Positions 24,600-33,408 of a DNA stretch of 64,000 nt are shown here, piece after piece. The DNA is taken from positions 1,612,001-1,676,000 of the forward strand of contig NZ_CP126161.1 of NCBI RefSeq assembly GCF_030127105.1, read 5' to 3'. Under the pieces are notes generated by a model that made no database searches, had not been told where the DNA came from, and saw only the letters and a program-made list of their open reading frames with translations. Each line of letters starts with the position of its first letter. The stretch's first letter is position 1. The stretch comes from Haloarcula pelagica. GTDB lineage: Archaea > Halobacteriota > Halobacteria > Halobacteriales > Haloarculaceae. The translations under genes were made by a program, and so were the position numbers.

Positions 24600-25259
24600 T
24601 CAGGCGGGGACCGTCTCCGCGTCGACGCGGACGGCCACTTCGTTCGTCCGCATGAAGGGGGGCGTCCACGGGTCGTCGTACTGTAACAGCGACGGCTCCC
24701 CGCGGGCCGTCACCCCGGCGTCCGACAGCACCCGGTCGAGTGTCGACCGGGCGCGTTCGACCCGATCCTCGGTGGCGTACCACGAGAACGACGTGACGGC
24801 GACGGTCCGAGCGGGCTCGACGACCAGCCGGACGGCGTCGTCTGTCGGCACGGGCGCTGTCGCCGGGGTGTAGTCGGACGGGAGGAAAAACGCCATCGTC
24901 ACACCCGTCTCGTCGCGGTCGGTCCGAACCGGCGTCGTCATCGGGATCGACTCGCCGTCGGTCGGCCCGGGCGCCGGAGCGGACGCCCCTGTCACGACCG
25001 GCGCCGTCATCGCGACCGCCTCCTCGCGGGCGTTCGCGCCGCTGATGTACCGGAACAGCCGCTGGAACGCCGCTCCCGCGTCGGGTGCGGTCGTCTCGAC
25101 GAGGACCGTCTCGGGGTACCGACGGATCTCGACCCCGTCGAGTGTCGCCTGAACCTCGTAGGGCACCGATTCGGCCGACCGGGCAACGTACAGCCCCCAC
25201 CCGATCCAGAGAGCGAGCGCGGCCACGCCGGTGGCGACGAGGGCGCGGAACCGCCCCAT
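24600..25259 (-). CDS. SOUL heme-binding family protein
   Basis: A 219-residue protein with one N-terminal membrane anchor (about residues 8-26), then a SOUL domain: YEVQATLDGVEIRRYPE, FQRLFRYISGANAREEAVAMTAPVV, IPMTTPV, MAFFLPSDYTP, and a C-terminal LLQYDDPWTPPFMRTNEV. SOUL/HBP proteins bind heme or related tetrapyrroles. In haloarchaea the role is unknown. The anchor puts the domain on one face of the membrane. It is 96 bp from the kinase gene start. Confidence 0.9.
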   Translation of the reverse strand: MGRFRALVATGVAALALWIGWGLYVARSAESVPYEVQATLDGVEIRRYPETVLVETTAPDAGAAFQRLFRYISGANAREEAVAMTAPVVTGASAPAPGPTDGESIPMTTPVRTDRDETGVTMAFFLPSDYTPATAPVPTDDAVRLVVEPARTVAVTSFSWYATEDRVERARSTLDRVLSDAGVTARGEPSLLQYDDPWTPPFMRTNEVAVRVDAETVPA

Positions 25260-25480
25260 CAGTCGGTCACCGCCGTGGCGCCGCGCTGGTCGGCCGGTCG
25301 GACTGGCGGGACTCGGACAGGCAGTGGTCGAACCATGTGGGCACGCAAGAGTGGCCCCGAGTAAGTTACACGGCCCGTACTACCGGGGTACAGATCCGGG
25401 GACAGCGACGGGTTCGGTCGGCCTATCGACCGGGACTGTGTGTCTCGCCAACACGACGGTTGTTCCTCGGTACCATATTA

Positions 25481-25499
25481 CCATAAACAATTATTATGG
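25481..25499. promoter_or_regulatory. Inverted repeat in the promoter of the zinc-finger microprotein
   Basis: CCATAAACAATTATTATGG has arms CCATAA/TTATGG around 7 bp. The AT-rich centre and TTATTATGG lie 24-32 nt before ATG 25523, where the TATA box is expected, so a protein binding here would block transcription. The rest of 25260-25480 holds no gene. Confidence 0.5.
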
Positions 25500-25522
25500 T
25501 TGGCTATCTACACATAACTGTC

Positions 25523-25645
25523 ATGGCGACACGCCAGCAGACACCGACGACCACGTATCACACGTGCAGCTGCGGTGAATCGTTCGAGAGCACGGACGAG
25601 CTTCTCGAACACGCACGGGAATCACACGGGCTCAGCGTATTCTGA
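25523..25645 (+). CDS. 40-residue C2H2-like zinc-finger microprotein
   Basis: A 40-codon gene starting at ATG 25523 after a clear AT-rich promoter. The core HTCSCGESFESTDELLEHARESHG has two Cys (C-x-C spacing) and two His (H-x4-H), a short C2H2-type finger as in many haloarchaeal microproteins. Single-finger proteins of this size may bind nucleic acids or act as modulators. The role is unknown. Confidence 0.7.
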   Translation: MATRQQTPTTTYHTCSCGESFESTDELLEHARESHGLSVF

Positions 25646-25693
25646 GCCGGCTGGCGCTGGCGCCGGTTTTCTCCGACCCACGACCCCCCCGAG

Positions 25694-25978
25694 CTACGGC
25701 TGTTGCTCGATATCCGGCCGGACGCTGAACCGAGCGTACCCCCCGTGAGAGAGGTCGAGTGCGCCGAGCCACCAGTTCCACCGCTCGACCAGTGAGTACC
25801 CCTCGGGCGCGTCTTCGAGGTTGCTGACGACGGTCGCCGGCGTCAGCTCCGCCTCGAAGTCGTCGACGAACTGCCCACCCTCGGCCATATCACGTGCCTG
25901 TCTCGCGACGACGGAGACGGTCGTCTCCTCGGCGTCGAAGGCGCTCCGGAGTTCCCGTTCGAGTGCTGTTCTGTCCAC
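25694..25978 (-). CDS. Conserved haloarchaeal protein, function unknown
   Basis: A 94-residue soluble acidic protein, GTG start at 25978. It has an N-terminal helix with RDMAEGGQFVDDF and a C-terminal WNWWLGALDLSHGGYARFSVRP segment. No known domain is recognised. It is a single gene between the zinc microprotein and the rhodanese gene. The codon pattern and length look genuine. Confidence 0.65.
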   Translation of the reverse strand: MDRTALERELRSAFDAEETTVSVVARQARDMAEGGQFVDDFEAELTPATVVSNLEDAPEGYSLVERWNWWLGALDLSHGGYARFSVRPDIEQQP

Positions 25979-26113
25979 GAGTGACAGTTGGTCTCAGTCG
26001 TCTTGAATCCACGGCCGCGTTCGCAGCGTCGGCGTCGCTACGTGGACCGGACCGTCGAAAGAAAACAGCGAAGAAGACGGGCGTTTGCCGCTTCGCGGGC
26101 GCGTTCGCTACGC

Positions 26114-26974
26114 TCAGTTGCCCGCGCCCTTCTCGATAGGCGCACCGACCAGGTTGCCCCACTCGGTCCAGGAGCCGTCGTAGTTGATCGCGTCGTCGTA
26201 GCCAAGCAGTTCGTGGAGCGCGAACCAGGCGACCGAGGAGCGCTCGCCGATGCGGCAGTAAGCGACGACCGTCGAGTCGCCGTCGATGCCTTCCTCGGCG
26301 TACAGTTCCGCGAGCTCGTCGCGGCTCTTGAACGTGCCGTCGTCGTTGGTCACGGCCGCCCACGAGATGTTCTTCGCGCCGGGGACGTGGCCGCCGCGCT
26401 GGGCGGTCTCCTGAAGTCCAGGGGGCGCGAGGATCTCGCCGGAGAACTCCTCGGGCGAGCGAACGTCGACGAGGGGAAGCTCGCGCTCGATCGCGTTCTC
26501 GACATCCTCGCGGTAGGCGCGGATGGACTCGCGCGGGCCGGCGGCCTCGTAGTCGACGGCGTCGAACTCGGGGACCTCGTCGGTAAGTTCGTAGTCGTTC
26601 TCGACCCAGTACTCGCGGCCGCCGTCGAGCAGCTTCACGTCGTCGTGGCCGTAGTACTTGAACTGCCAGTATGTGTAGGCGGCGAACCAGTTGGAGTTGT
26701 CACCGTAGAGGACGACAGTCGAGTCCTCGCTGATGCCGTGACTGCCCAGCAGGTCCTCGAAGTCCTCCTTCGAGAGGATGTCCCGCGTGGTCTGGTCCTG
26801 AAGGTCGGTCTCCCAGTTGAAGCCGATCGCCCCGGGGATGTGGCTCTCGTCGTACAGTTCCGTGTCTACGTCGACCTCGACCAGCCGGTGGGCCGGGTCG
26901 TCGCTCTGGAACTCGTCGAGATGCTCGCTGACCCAGTCGGCCGAGACGAGCACGTCGTTGGCGTAATCAGTCAT
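26114..26974 (-). CDS. tssA: Thiosulfate sulfurtransferase (tandem rhodanese)
   Basis: A 286-residue enzyme of two rhodanese domains. The second carries the active loop YCRIGERSS with Cys240, which accepts sulfane sulfur. The first is an inactive-type structural copy (SADWVSEHLDEF ... LYGDNSNWFAAY). The CRIGERS loop type is common in haloarchaeal and actinobacterial enzymes. It acts in the cytoplasm in cyanide/thiosulfate sulfur transfer or Fe-S and thiolation supply. Its TATA element is 28-36 nt before the ATG, divergent from a second rhodanese gene. Confidence 0.93.
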   Translation of the reverse strand: MTDYANDVLVSADWVSEHLDEFQSDDPAHRLVEVDVDTELYDESHIPGAIGFNWETDLQDQTTRDILSKEDFEDLLGSHGISEDSTVVLYGDNSNWFAAYTYWQFKYYGHDDVKLLDGGREYWVENDYELTDEVPEFDAVDYEAAGPRESIRAYREDVENAIERELPLVDVRSPEEFSGEILAPPGLQETAQRGGHVPGAKNISWAAVTNDDGTFKSRDELAELYAEEGIDGDSTVVAYCRIGERSSVAWFALHELLGYDDAINYDGSWTEWGNLVGAPIEKGAGN

Positions 26975-27001
26975 AATGCGTCCTCACGTTGGTCTACCAC
27001 C

Positions 27002-27010
27002 CATATATTA
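27002..27010 (-). promoter_or_regulatory. TATA element of the tssA gene
   Basis: TAATATATG on the minus strand, 28-36 nt before ATG 26974. Confidence 0.55.
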
Positions 27011-27257
27011 CCACGAGTGTCGGCAGGTTCGACCAGTCATCCCTTTCGCCGGCAGATGTTGCCCCTATCGTGGCGATCAACTGACAGGCGGGGGGCCAGC
27101 AACCCCGGATCGACGCCGCCAACCCCACGCAGGCGGGCGAATCGCCGATGTTGTCGTGTCAGACCATGCCACTCCCCCGGAGCCGGCAACATATGCCACC
27201 ACCTTCGACCGGACTCGATGGGAGTTTTCAAGCCGTCGGAGTCGATACCGCCTGATA

Positions 27258-28046
27258 ATGACAGATATCGTCTCCGCCGAGTGGGTGGACGACCGCCTCG
27301 ATAGGCTCAGGATCGTCGACGTGCGGGACGCCTGGGAGTACGACGGCCTCGGCCACCTGCCGGGCGCAGTGAGCGTCCCCTTCGACACGTTCCGGAGCGA
27401 GGACGGCGAGGACGGGATGCTCCCCCCGGAAGCCGACTGGGCGGCGTTGCTCTCCGAAGCCGGGATCGGCGGGGACGACGACATCGTCGCCTACGACGAC
27501 CACCACGGCGTCTTCGCTGCCCGGTTTCTGGTGACGGCGGAGCTGCTGGGCCACGACCCCGAGCGACTGCACCTGCTCGACGGGGACTTCTCGGCCTGGC
27601 AACGGGCCTTCGAGACCACGAGCGAGGCGCCAGCCGTCGACCCGACCGACTACGTCGTCGACCCGCCGAGCGAGACACCGCTGGTCGGCCCCGACGCCGT
27701 GTCGGCGGCGGCCGAGGACCCCGACGCCGTCGTCGTCGACACCCGCGAGGAGAGCGAATACACCGAGGGCCACATCCCGGGCGCGGTCCTGCTGGACTGG
27801 CGGGACCTCGTCGACGACGAGACGCGCGGGTTGCTCCCCCGTGACGAGGCGCTGGACGTGCTCGCGGCTGCCGGCATCGTCCCGGAGAAACGCGTCGTCC
27901 TCTACTGTAACACGGCCCGGCGGATCAGTCACACCTACGTCGTGCTCCGCGAACTGGGCTTTGCCGACATCGGCTTCTACGAGGGGAGCCTCACCGAGTG
28001 GGAGGCACAGGACCGTCCGCTGGCGACCGGCAGCGACGACACCTAG
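27258..28046 (+). CDS. Tandem rhodanese sulfurtransferase
   Basis: A 262-residue two-domain rhodanese. ATG 27258 begins MTDIVSAEWVDDRLDRLRIVDVRD. The second domain has the loop YCNTARRISH with Cys217. The first domain has Asp in the corresponding position (AYDDHHGVF), so only the C-terminal half is catalytic. It diverges from tssA. The loop differs from CRIGERS, suggesting another acceptor, possibly 3-mercaptopyruvate-type. The stop overlaps the convergent transporter gene by 4 bp. Confidence 0.9.
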   Translation: MTDIVSAEWVDDRLDRLRIVDVRDAWEYDGLGHLPGAVSVPFDTFRSEDGEDGMLPPEADWAALLSEAGIGGDDDIVAYDDHHGVFAARFLVTAELLGHDPERLHLLDGDFSAWQRAFETTSEAPAVDPTDYVVDPPSETPLVGPDAVSAAAEDPDAVVVDTREESEYTEGHIPGAVLLDWRDLVDDETRGLLPRDEALDVLAAAGIVPEKRVVLYCNTARRISHTYVVLRELGFADIGFYEGSLTEWEAQDRPLATGSDDT

Positions 28047-29047
28047 GCGTGCCGGTTCCAGGTCGACGCCCCGTCGTCGGTGACCAGGTTGAGCACCTCG
28101 ACGAGCAGGGCGACGATGACCGGCCCGGCGATGAACCCGACGATCCCCAGTGACAGCACGCCGCCGGTGAACCCGACGAAGTAGAGGCTGGCCGGCATGC
28201 CCGTCGTGTAGCGGGCCAGCCGCGGCCGGATGACCGCGTCCGGCAGGAACCCGACGAGGACGAGCCCGAAGACGGTGACGAGGACGGCGCCGACCACGTC
28301 ACCGGCGACGACCTGTGCGGTGGCCATCGCGAGGACGACCACGCTCGGGCCGATGACGGGGACGAACTGGAAGATCCCGGCGACGACCGCCAGTGCGAAC
28401 GCGCTCTCGTAGCCAAGCACCGCGAACACGACCCACGCGACCAGGAACGTGCCGAAGGCGGTCGCGGCCTGGAGGACGTAGATCGCGTACAGGGTCGACT
28501 GGAGCCGCCTGTGCAGCCGATCGATGATGTCGTGATACCGGCGTGGAACGAGTTCGTAGAGTTCGTGTTTCGGTGCTGCGGGCCGCCAGAGGAGCGCGTA
28601 CAGCAGGATCGTAAACAGCACGGCCTTCAGCGCCAGAATCGGCATCAGGGTCGCGAGCGCCACCGCCAGCGCCCGGACCGTCCCCCGCAGCCCGACGAGG
28701 AGGTCGGCGATGTTCAGGGGGTAGATGAACTCGCCGATCCGGAGGGTGATCGTCGGCGGGAGCTGCTGGAGGAACTCGAACAGGTCCCGACGGCGGACGT
28801 ACAGCACGGCGACGAGCGGTATCGTGATGACCGTCCCGGCCAGGAACGCCACGGTCGTCGAGACCGCCGCCGCCACCCGTTTCGAGAGTCCGCGGTCGAC
28901 GAGCCACGTCGAGAGCGGATAGAGGACGTACGCGACCGTGATGGCGAAAAAGACCGTCGCCAGCACGCTCGACAGCAGCCACGTCGCCAGCAGCACCGTC
29001 GCGGCGAGCAAGCCGGCGAGTACGTAGGTCCGCTGCCGGGATGACAC
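28043..29047 (-). CDS. AI-2E-family (PerM-like) membrane transporter
   Basis: A 334-residue protein of about eight membrane helices from a GTG start at 29047. Family features are the N-terminal pair of helices with FAITVAYVLYPLSTWLVDRG, a long middle amphipathic region, and a C-terminal block FVPVIGPSVVVL, PDAVIRPRL and SLGIVGFIAGPVIVALLVEVLN. Members have been linked to Na+/H+ antiport and to AI-2 export. The substrate here is unknown. Confidence 0.88.
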   Translation of the reverse strand: MSSRQRTYVLAGLLAATVLLATWLLSSVLATVFFAITVAYVLYPLSTWLVDRGLSKRVAAAVSTTVAFLAGTVITIPLVAVLYVRRRDLFEFLQQLPPTITLRIGEFIYPLNIADLLVGLRGTVRALAVALATLMPILALKAVLFTILLYALLWRPAAPKHELYELVPRRYHDIIDRLHRRLQSTLYAIYVLQAATAFGTFLVAWVVFAVLGYESAFALAVVAGIFQFVPVIGPSVVVLAMATAQVVAGDVVGAVLVTVFGLVLVGFLPDAVIRPRLARYTTGMPASLYFVGFTGGVLSLGIVGFIAGPVIVALLVEVLNLVTDDGASTWNRHA

Positions 29048-29087
29048 GCCGGCTCTTCGCCGGGCGGGGCCAAAAGCGTTCCCGGAC

Positions 29088-29765
29088 TCAGCGCACGCCG
29101 ACGGTGACCAGCGTGCCGTACTCCCGGTAGCGTTCGACCATCGCCTCGCGGCGCTCCCAGTCCTCGGTCGGGAACGCGCTCTCGGGCGGAATCTCGATCT
29201 CGCGGTCGGGGATGTTGTCCTGGACGGCGACCGAGAAGCCCGCGTCGCGGAACGCCTCGCGGTACTCGCTTTTGTCCCAGCGGGTCATCGGCACGTCGAT
29301 GAACGACTGCCACTCGTGGGAGTGGACGTTCTCCTCGTAGTAGTTGACTGCGATGTGGACGGTGCCGCCGGGGCGGACGACGCGGGCGAGTTCCGCCAGC
29401 GCGGCGTGGGGGTCGCTCGCGTAGTAGAACGCCTCCATCGAGAAACAGTGGTCGATGCTGTCGGTCTCGAAGGGCAGGTGTTCGAAGTCCCCGACCAGAT
29501 AGCCGACCTGGGGGTCGTCGGTGTAGCTGGCGGCGTTGTGGGCCATCTCCGGGGAGGCGTCGATGCCGTAGGCGCGGCCGGCGCCTTTGGTCTCTCTGAG
29601 CGCGCGGCCGGCGTAGCCGCTGCCACAGCCCAGGTCCAGTACCGTCTCGCCGGCCTCGACCGGCATCCGTGCCAGGACGTGCTTTGCCGTGTGCCAGTGG
29701 CGCTCTTCCATCCCGCGGTCCTTGCCCGCGGCGGCCCACTCGTCGAACTCGTCGCTGACGCTCAT
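29088..29765 (-). CDS. class I SAM-dependent methyltransferase
   Basis: A 225-residue UbiE/COQ5-like methyltransferase. Start ATG 29765 (MSVSDEFDEW) is preferred over a GTG two codons upstream. Motif I is VLDLGCGSG near residue 40, the acidic residue ending strand 2 is in GIDASPEM, and the post-I segment is FETDSIDHCFSMEAFYY. The C-terminal half includes VNYYEENVHSHEW, seen in haloarchaeal homologues. Acceptor unknown. It is a single gene. Confidence 0.87.
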   Translation of the reverse strand: MSVSDEFDEWAAAGKDRGMEERHWHTAKHVLARMPVEAGETVLDLGCGSGYAGRALRETKGAGRAYGIDASPEMAHNAASYTDDPQVGYLVGDFEHLPFETDSIDHCFSMEAFYYASDPHAALAELARVVRPGGTVHIAVNYYEENVHSHEWQSFIDVPMTRWDKSEYREAFRDAGFSVAVQDNIPDREIEIPPESAFPTEDWERREAMVERYREYGTLVTVGVR

Positions 29766-29897
29766 GGCCACACTACCGCGCCCGACTCAAAAACCGGTTG
29801 TGCTTCGGGAAGCCGCTGTCCGTTAGGGATCGGCCGGCGTCCCCGATCGAGGGCTGACCCAGTAGCGTTATCCCAAGGGACGTTCCAACGGGAGGGT

Positions 29898-30338
29898 ATG
29901 GCACGCCGCCGACGCTACCGGATCGCCGACACCGCCCAGCAGGTCGTCGGTGGGTTCCTGCTGGCCGGTCCCTTCGTCGTCACCGAGGAGGTGTGGGTGC
30001 TGGCCGCGAACATGACGCTCTACCACGCGGCGGTGGTCACGGCGATCGTCTTCGCGATCGGCTACGGCGCCCTCTACAAGGCCGACGCCGGCCGCGACAT
30101 CGAACGGGAAGCGGAGGTGGCCGGCATCCCCGTCCGGTTCGTCTCGTTGATGATCGTGTCGTTCGGGTCCGTCGCGACCCTGGCGCTCGTGTTCACGGCG
30201 CCCGAGACGTTCCTGGTGAAAAACGATATCCTCCCCAACCCGACGCCGATGCGCCTCGCGGTGACGACGCTGAAGGCAACGGCGGTCGGCGCCATCTTCA
30301 GCGTCGTCGGGGCCGCGACCGCCGACAGCGTGTTCTGA
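29898..30338 (+). CDS. DUF2391 membrane protein
   Basis: A 146-residue protein with four predicted membrane helices (about 14-33, 37-58, 78-99, 115-140). AQQVVGGFLLAGPFVVTEEVW and a conserved PT.MRLAVTTLKATAVGAIFSVVGA end fit the DUF2391/TIGR02587 family. It starts with the basic string ARRRRYRIAD. Function unknown; it may be an ion-related or stress membrane protein. Confidence 0.8.
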   Translation: MARRRRYRIADTAQQVVGGFLLAGPFVVTEEVWVLAANMTLYHAAVVTAIVFAIGYGALYKADAGRDIEREAEVAGIPVRFVSLMIVSFGSVATLALVFTAPETFLVKNDILPNPTPMRLAVTTLKATAVGAIFSVVGAATADSVF

Positions 30339-30357
30339 TCGGCCAGAGACCCGCAGA

Positions 30358-30363
30358 CTTAAT
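30358..30363 (+). promoter_or_regulatory. TATA element of the DUF7090-like gene
   Basis: CTTAAT, 27-32 nt before ATG 30390, giving a leaderless transcript. Confidence 0.45.
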
Positions 30364-30389
30364 GCGCATCCGGCCGCTTTCCCCGGCAT

Positions 30390-30968
30390 ATGGAGTACAC
30401 GTTGGCGATCGACAACGCGCCGGACACCGTCCCTGGTGGCACCGGGGTTCTCCTCTTGCACCCGAGCACCGGCGAGACCGACCGGCTCGACACCGAGTTC
30501 CTGTCGACCGACACCGACGCGATGCTGGTCATCTCGACCCGGACGACCGCACGGGAGGTCAAACAGAAACTGGAGTACTACGAGGTCGACGAGGACGCCG
30601 CGACCATCCTCGACACCCTGTCGGTCGAACGCGGCTACACCCGCCGGCAGTCCGACAACGTCCGGTACGTCTCCGCGCCCGACGACCTGGCGGGGATCGT
30701 CGAACAGACCGAGCAGTTCCTCCAGGACCACGACGGGAAGCTCCGGGTGAGCTTCGACTCCGTCACCGAACTGATCTACTACGCCGACGAACAGCAGGCG
30801 CTGGCGGCCGTCGACGACATCCTGGAACTCCTCGAGGAGTACGACGCCGTCGGGATGTTCCACCTCGCACAGGAGGTCCACGACGCCGAGACGGTCGCCG
30901 CCTTCCGCGACCGCTTCGACGGCGTCGTCGAACTCGCGGAGGACGGTACCGTCACGAACGAGTTCTGA
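30390..30968 (+). CDS. DUF7090-like RecA/KaiC-fold protein without a P-loop
   Basis: A 192-residue soluble protein resembling the RecA/KaiC fold (strands such as TGVLLLHP, AMLVISTRT, RVSFDSVTELIYY, AVGMFHLA) but with no GKT Walker A motif. Haloarchaea conserve such P-loop-less relatives (DUF7090). It has an ordered acidic surface and ends VTNEF. It probably has a regulatory or structural role; no partner is evident nearby. Confidence 0.68.
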   Translation: MEYTLAIDNAPDTVPGGTGVLLLHPSTGETDRLDTEFLSTDTDAMLVISTRTTAREVKQKLEYYEVDEDAATILDTLSVERGYTRRQSDNVRYVSAPDDLAGIVEQTEQFLQDHDGKLRVSFDSVTELIYYADEQQALAAVDDILELLEEYDAVGMFHLAQEVHDAETVAAFRDRFDGVVELAEDGTVTNEF

Positions 30969-31002
30969 TCCGGGTGTGTGAGTTCGTACCAAAGCACCAA
31001 CA

Positions 31003-31008
31003 ATTAAG
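31003..31008 (+). promoter_or_regulatory. TATA element of the first DUF7563-like gene
   Basis: ATTAAG, 27-32 nt before ATG 31035. Confidence 0.45.
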
Positions 31009-31034
31009 AGGGAATAGACCGTTCGTCCGGCTGT

Positions 31035-31193
31035 ATGCCGGAATGCCAGAACTGCGGTAATTTTGTTACAGCCGCCTACGCGCGGGTGTTTACACCGAAT
31101 GGGGTCGAGAAGCCGCGAGTGTGCCCGCAGTGTGAAGACAAGATCCGGGACGGCGCCGACGTTCGCGAGGCGCGGTCGACGCGACGCGGATAA
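31035..31193 (+). CDS. DUF7563-like zinc microprotein
   Basis: A 52-residue protein with two CxxC pairs: CQNC near the start and CPQC after a spacer with YARVFTPNGVEKPRV. It ends in a basic tail (REARSTRRG). One treble-clef or zinc-ribbon unit is expected. The same layout occurs in the gene at 33409. Function unknown. Too short for standard gene calling but conserved in pattern. Confidence 0.75.
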   Translation: MPECQNCGNFVTAAYARVFTPNGVEKPRVCPQCEDKIRDGADVREARSTRRG

Positions 31194-31316
31194 CGAACTG
31201 GGGTCACTACCGTCTCTTCTGTGGCCGTCCGGCCACGCTGTCTCTCGCCGTGCGGACAGGCGCTACCCGCTCGCCGGAGAACAAACGTTTTGTCCGCCAG
31301 CCACGACTCCGCAGGC

Positions 31317-31997
31317 ATGAAACAGGGCGGTTCCGACGCGGCGAAACGCGCGGCCGGAGAGTCGGCAGCCGAGGCCGTCGAAGACGGGCTGGTCGTCGGG
31401 CTCGGGACGGGCAGTACGGCGGCCCACGCGATCCGGGCGATCGGTCGGCAGGTCGACGCCGGGCTGGACGTGACCGGCGTTGCGACCTCCTTCCAGTCAC
31501 GGGCGTTGGCACGGGAGTGTGAGATTCCGCTGGCCGACCTCGACGAGGTATCCGTCGACCTGGCGATCGACGGCGCCGACGAGGTGGCCGGCGGGGACCT
31601 CATCAAGGGCGGCGGGGCGGCCCACGCCAGAGAGAAGGTCGTCGACGCCGCTGCCGACCGGTTCCTGGTGGTCGCCGACCCGACGAAAGAGGCTGAGACG
31701 CTGTCGGTCCCGGTGCCCGTCGAGGTCCTGCCGGCCGCCCGAACCACCGTCGCCGCGGCCGTCGAGGAACTCGGGGGCGAGCCCCGGCTTCGTGCCGCCG
31801 AACGCAAGGACGGCCCCGTGGTGACCGACAACGGCAACCTCGTGCTCGACTGTGACCTGGGCGCGATCGACGAGCCGGCGACGGTCGCTCGCCACCTGGC
31901 CGACACCCCCGGCGTGGTCGAGCACGGCCTGTTCGTCGGGCTGGCCGACGAGATCCACGTCGGACGCGAGGACGGCGTCTCTGTCCGCGAGCCGTAA
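31317..31997 (+). CDS. rpiA: Ribose-5-phosphate isomerase A
   Basis: A 226-residue cytosolic enzyme interconverting ribose-5-phosphate and ribulose-5-phosphate. Signatures are GLGTGSTAAHAIRAIG (phosphate loop), LAIDGADEV with the catalytic Asp pair, LIKGGGAAHAREK, and VVTDNGNLVLDC near the C-terminus. Length is normal. In haloarchaea it supplies pentoses for nucleotides from the ribulose monophosphate route. It has its own promoter region and no operon partner. Confidence 0.95.
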   Translation: MKQGGSDAAKRAAGESAAEAVEDGLVVGLGTGSTAAHAIRAIGRQVDAGLDVTGVATSFQSRALARECEIPLADLDEVSVDLAIDGADEVAGGDLIKGGGAAHAREKVVDAAADRFLVVADPTKEAETLSVPVPVEVLPAARTTVAAAVEELGGEPRLRAAERKDGPVVTDNGNLVLDCDLGAIDEPATVARHLADTPGVVEHGLFVGLADEIHVGREDGVSVREP

Positions 31998-32128
31998 CCA
32001 TCGTTTGCGGCGGCGTCTCTATCCGCGAGCCGTGACCGTCGTCGGCGGCGGCGTCACTGTCCGCGAGTTGTAAGAGAGCTGGCGCTGTCGCTGACCGATC
32101 GCGTCGAAAGAAAGAAAGTAGTGTGACC

Positions 32129-32296
32129 TTACAGGTCGCGCGGCTGAACTGTCTTACGGTCGTTGGCCTCTGCGCGGCGAGCAGCGTCGGCGAGGAGCTC
32201 CTCGACCTCCTCGTCGAGTGCGTCGTAGAAGTCAGAGGCAACGTTCATGTCGTCGAGCGATTCCTTCACGGCGGCTTTGACAATCAGGTCTGCCAT
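32129..32296 (-). CDS. DUF1931 histone-fold-like microprotein
   Basis: A 55-residue protein: MADLIVKAAVKESLDDMN, then DFYDALDEEVEELLADAARRAEANDRKTVQPRDL. The helix pattern and the RRAEANDRKTVQPRDL end match the histone-fold DUF1931 family (archaeal histone-like, but acidic in haloarchaea). It may bind DNA or dimerise with other histone-fold proteins. Expression is from a strong-looking leaderless promoter. The sequence is highly conserved among haloarchaea. Confidence 0.82.
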   Translation of the reverse strand: MADLIVKAAVKESLDDMNVASDFYDALDEEVEELLADAARRAEANDRKTVQPRDL

Positions 32297-32321
32297 ACAG
32301 TCAAACCATCCGAAGGGGGCG

Positions 32322-32329
32322 CTTAAATA
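32322..32329 (-). promoter_or_regulatory. BRE/TATA promoter of the histone-fold gene
   Basis: On the minus strand GGGGAAAGTATTTAAG: BRE GAAAG then TATTTAAG, 26-33 nt before ATG 32296. A textbook haloarchaeal core promoter. Confidence 0.7.
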
Positions 32330-32551
32330 CTTTCCCCAATGATCCCGCTCTGTCCGCTACTCGCGGGGGTTTGAGGCGATTTCGGCTATCGGGGTACTAA
32401 TAAATGCCGGCCGAAACGGGACAGTACGAGAGAAAATTGCCCGTTGTCGGCCCGATCGCCGCGCTCGCGCGACAGCGGTGCGCTGTGGCCCGCTCGGACG
32501 ACCACGGGGCGAACCGACGACTAGGAGTGGCCCGCGCACCTGAACGATCGT

Positions 32552-33307
32552 ATGCGCGAGCTACTCGAAGCGGTCGCGGCCGGCGACGTGAGCCCGGCCG
32601 AGGCCGAGGCACAGTTGGCGGGCTACGCCACGAACGGCGCCGGACGGTTCGACGCGGCACGGGAGTCCCGTTCGGGGGTCCCGGAGGCGATCCTGGGCGA
32701 CGGGAAGACACCGACGGAGATCGCGGCCCTGGCCGAGACGGCCGCCGAGACGACCGGCCGAGCCATCGTGACACGGATCGAGCAGGCGGCAGCCACGGCG
32801 GTCAGGGAGCGCCTGGCCGAGACGGCAGTGACGGTTCGCTGGGACGAGCGCGCCCGCTGGCTGGTCGCGACGACGGCCGACTTCGATCGACCCACGCTCG
32901 ACGCCCACGTCGGCGTCGTCACGGCCGGGACTTCCGACGCCGTGCCGGCCGGCGAAGCCGCGATGATAGCGCGGGAGATGGGCGCGACGGTCACCCGGAT
33001 CGACGACGTGGGTGTCGCTAGCATGGCACGGACAATCGACGCCGTCGACCGCCTGCGCGATCAGGACGTGCTCGTCGTCGCCGCAGGCCGGGAGGGGGCG
33101 CTCCCGACGGTCGTCGCGGGGCTGGTCGACGTGCCGGTGATCGGCCTCCCGGTCTCGACCGGCTACGGACACGGCGGTGAGGGCGAAGCCGCCCTCTCCG
33201 GGATGCTCCAGTCCTGTACGGCGCTCTCCGTCGTCAACGTCGATGCGGGGTTCACCGCCGGCGTCCAGGCGGGGCTGATCGGACGCCAGATCGGCGCTCT
33301 CCGGTGA
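32552..33307 (+). CDS. larB: LarB, nickel-pincer cofactor biosynthesis carboxylase/hydrolase
   Basis: A 251-residue LarB. It carboxylates and hydrolyses nicotinic acid adenine dinucleotide to pyridinium-3,5-biscarboxylate mononucleotide, the first step towards the nickel-pincer cofactor. Motifs are SGVPEAILGDGKT, GVVTAGTSDAVPA, ALPTVVAGLVDVPVIGLPVSTGYG and GVQAGLIGRQIG, as in the PurE-like LarB C-terminal domain. LarC and LarE, needed to finish the cofactor, are not in this window. It is not in an operon here. Confidence 0.9.
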   Translation: MRELLEAVAAGDVSPAEAEAQLAGYATNGAGRFDAARESRSGVPEAILGDGKTPTEIAALAETAAETTGRAIVTRIEQAAATAVRERLAETAVTVRWDERARWLVATTADFDRPTLDAHVGVVTAGTSDAVPAGEAAMIAREMGATVTRIDDVGVASMARTIDAVDRLRDQDVLVVAAGREGALPTVVAGLVDVPVIGLPVSTGYGHGGEGEAALSGMLQSCTALSVVNVDAGFTAGVQAGLIGRQIGALR

Positions 33308-33408
33308 TCCGGCGGGGTGGCAACGTCCACCAAACTAGTTGGGCACACGTGATTCAGGGGGTGGGCTCAAAGAGAGTACTGTCGGTGGTCGAACTGCCGA
33401 CGAATACG

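Noticed and set aside
29868..30992. 374-codon minus-strand frame
   Set aside because: Shadow of the DUF2391 and DUF7090-like genes.
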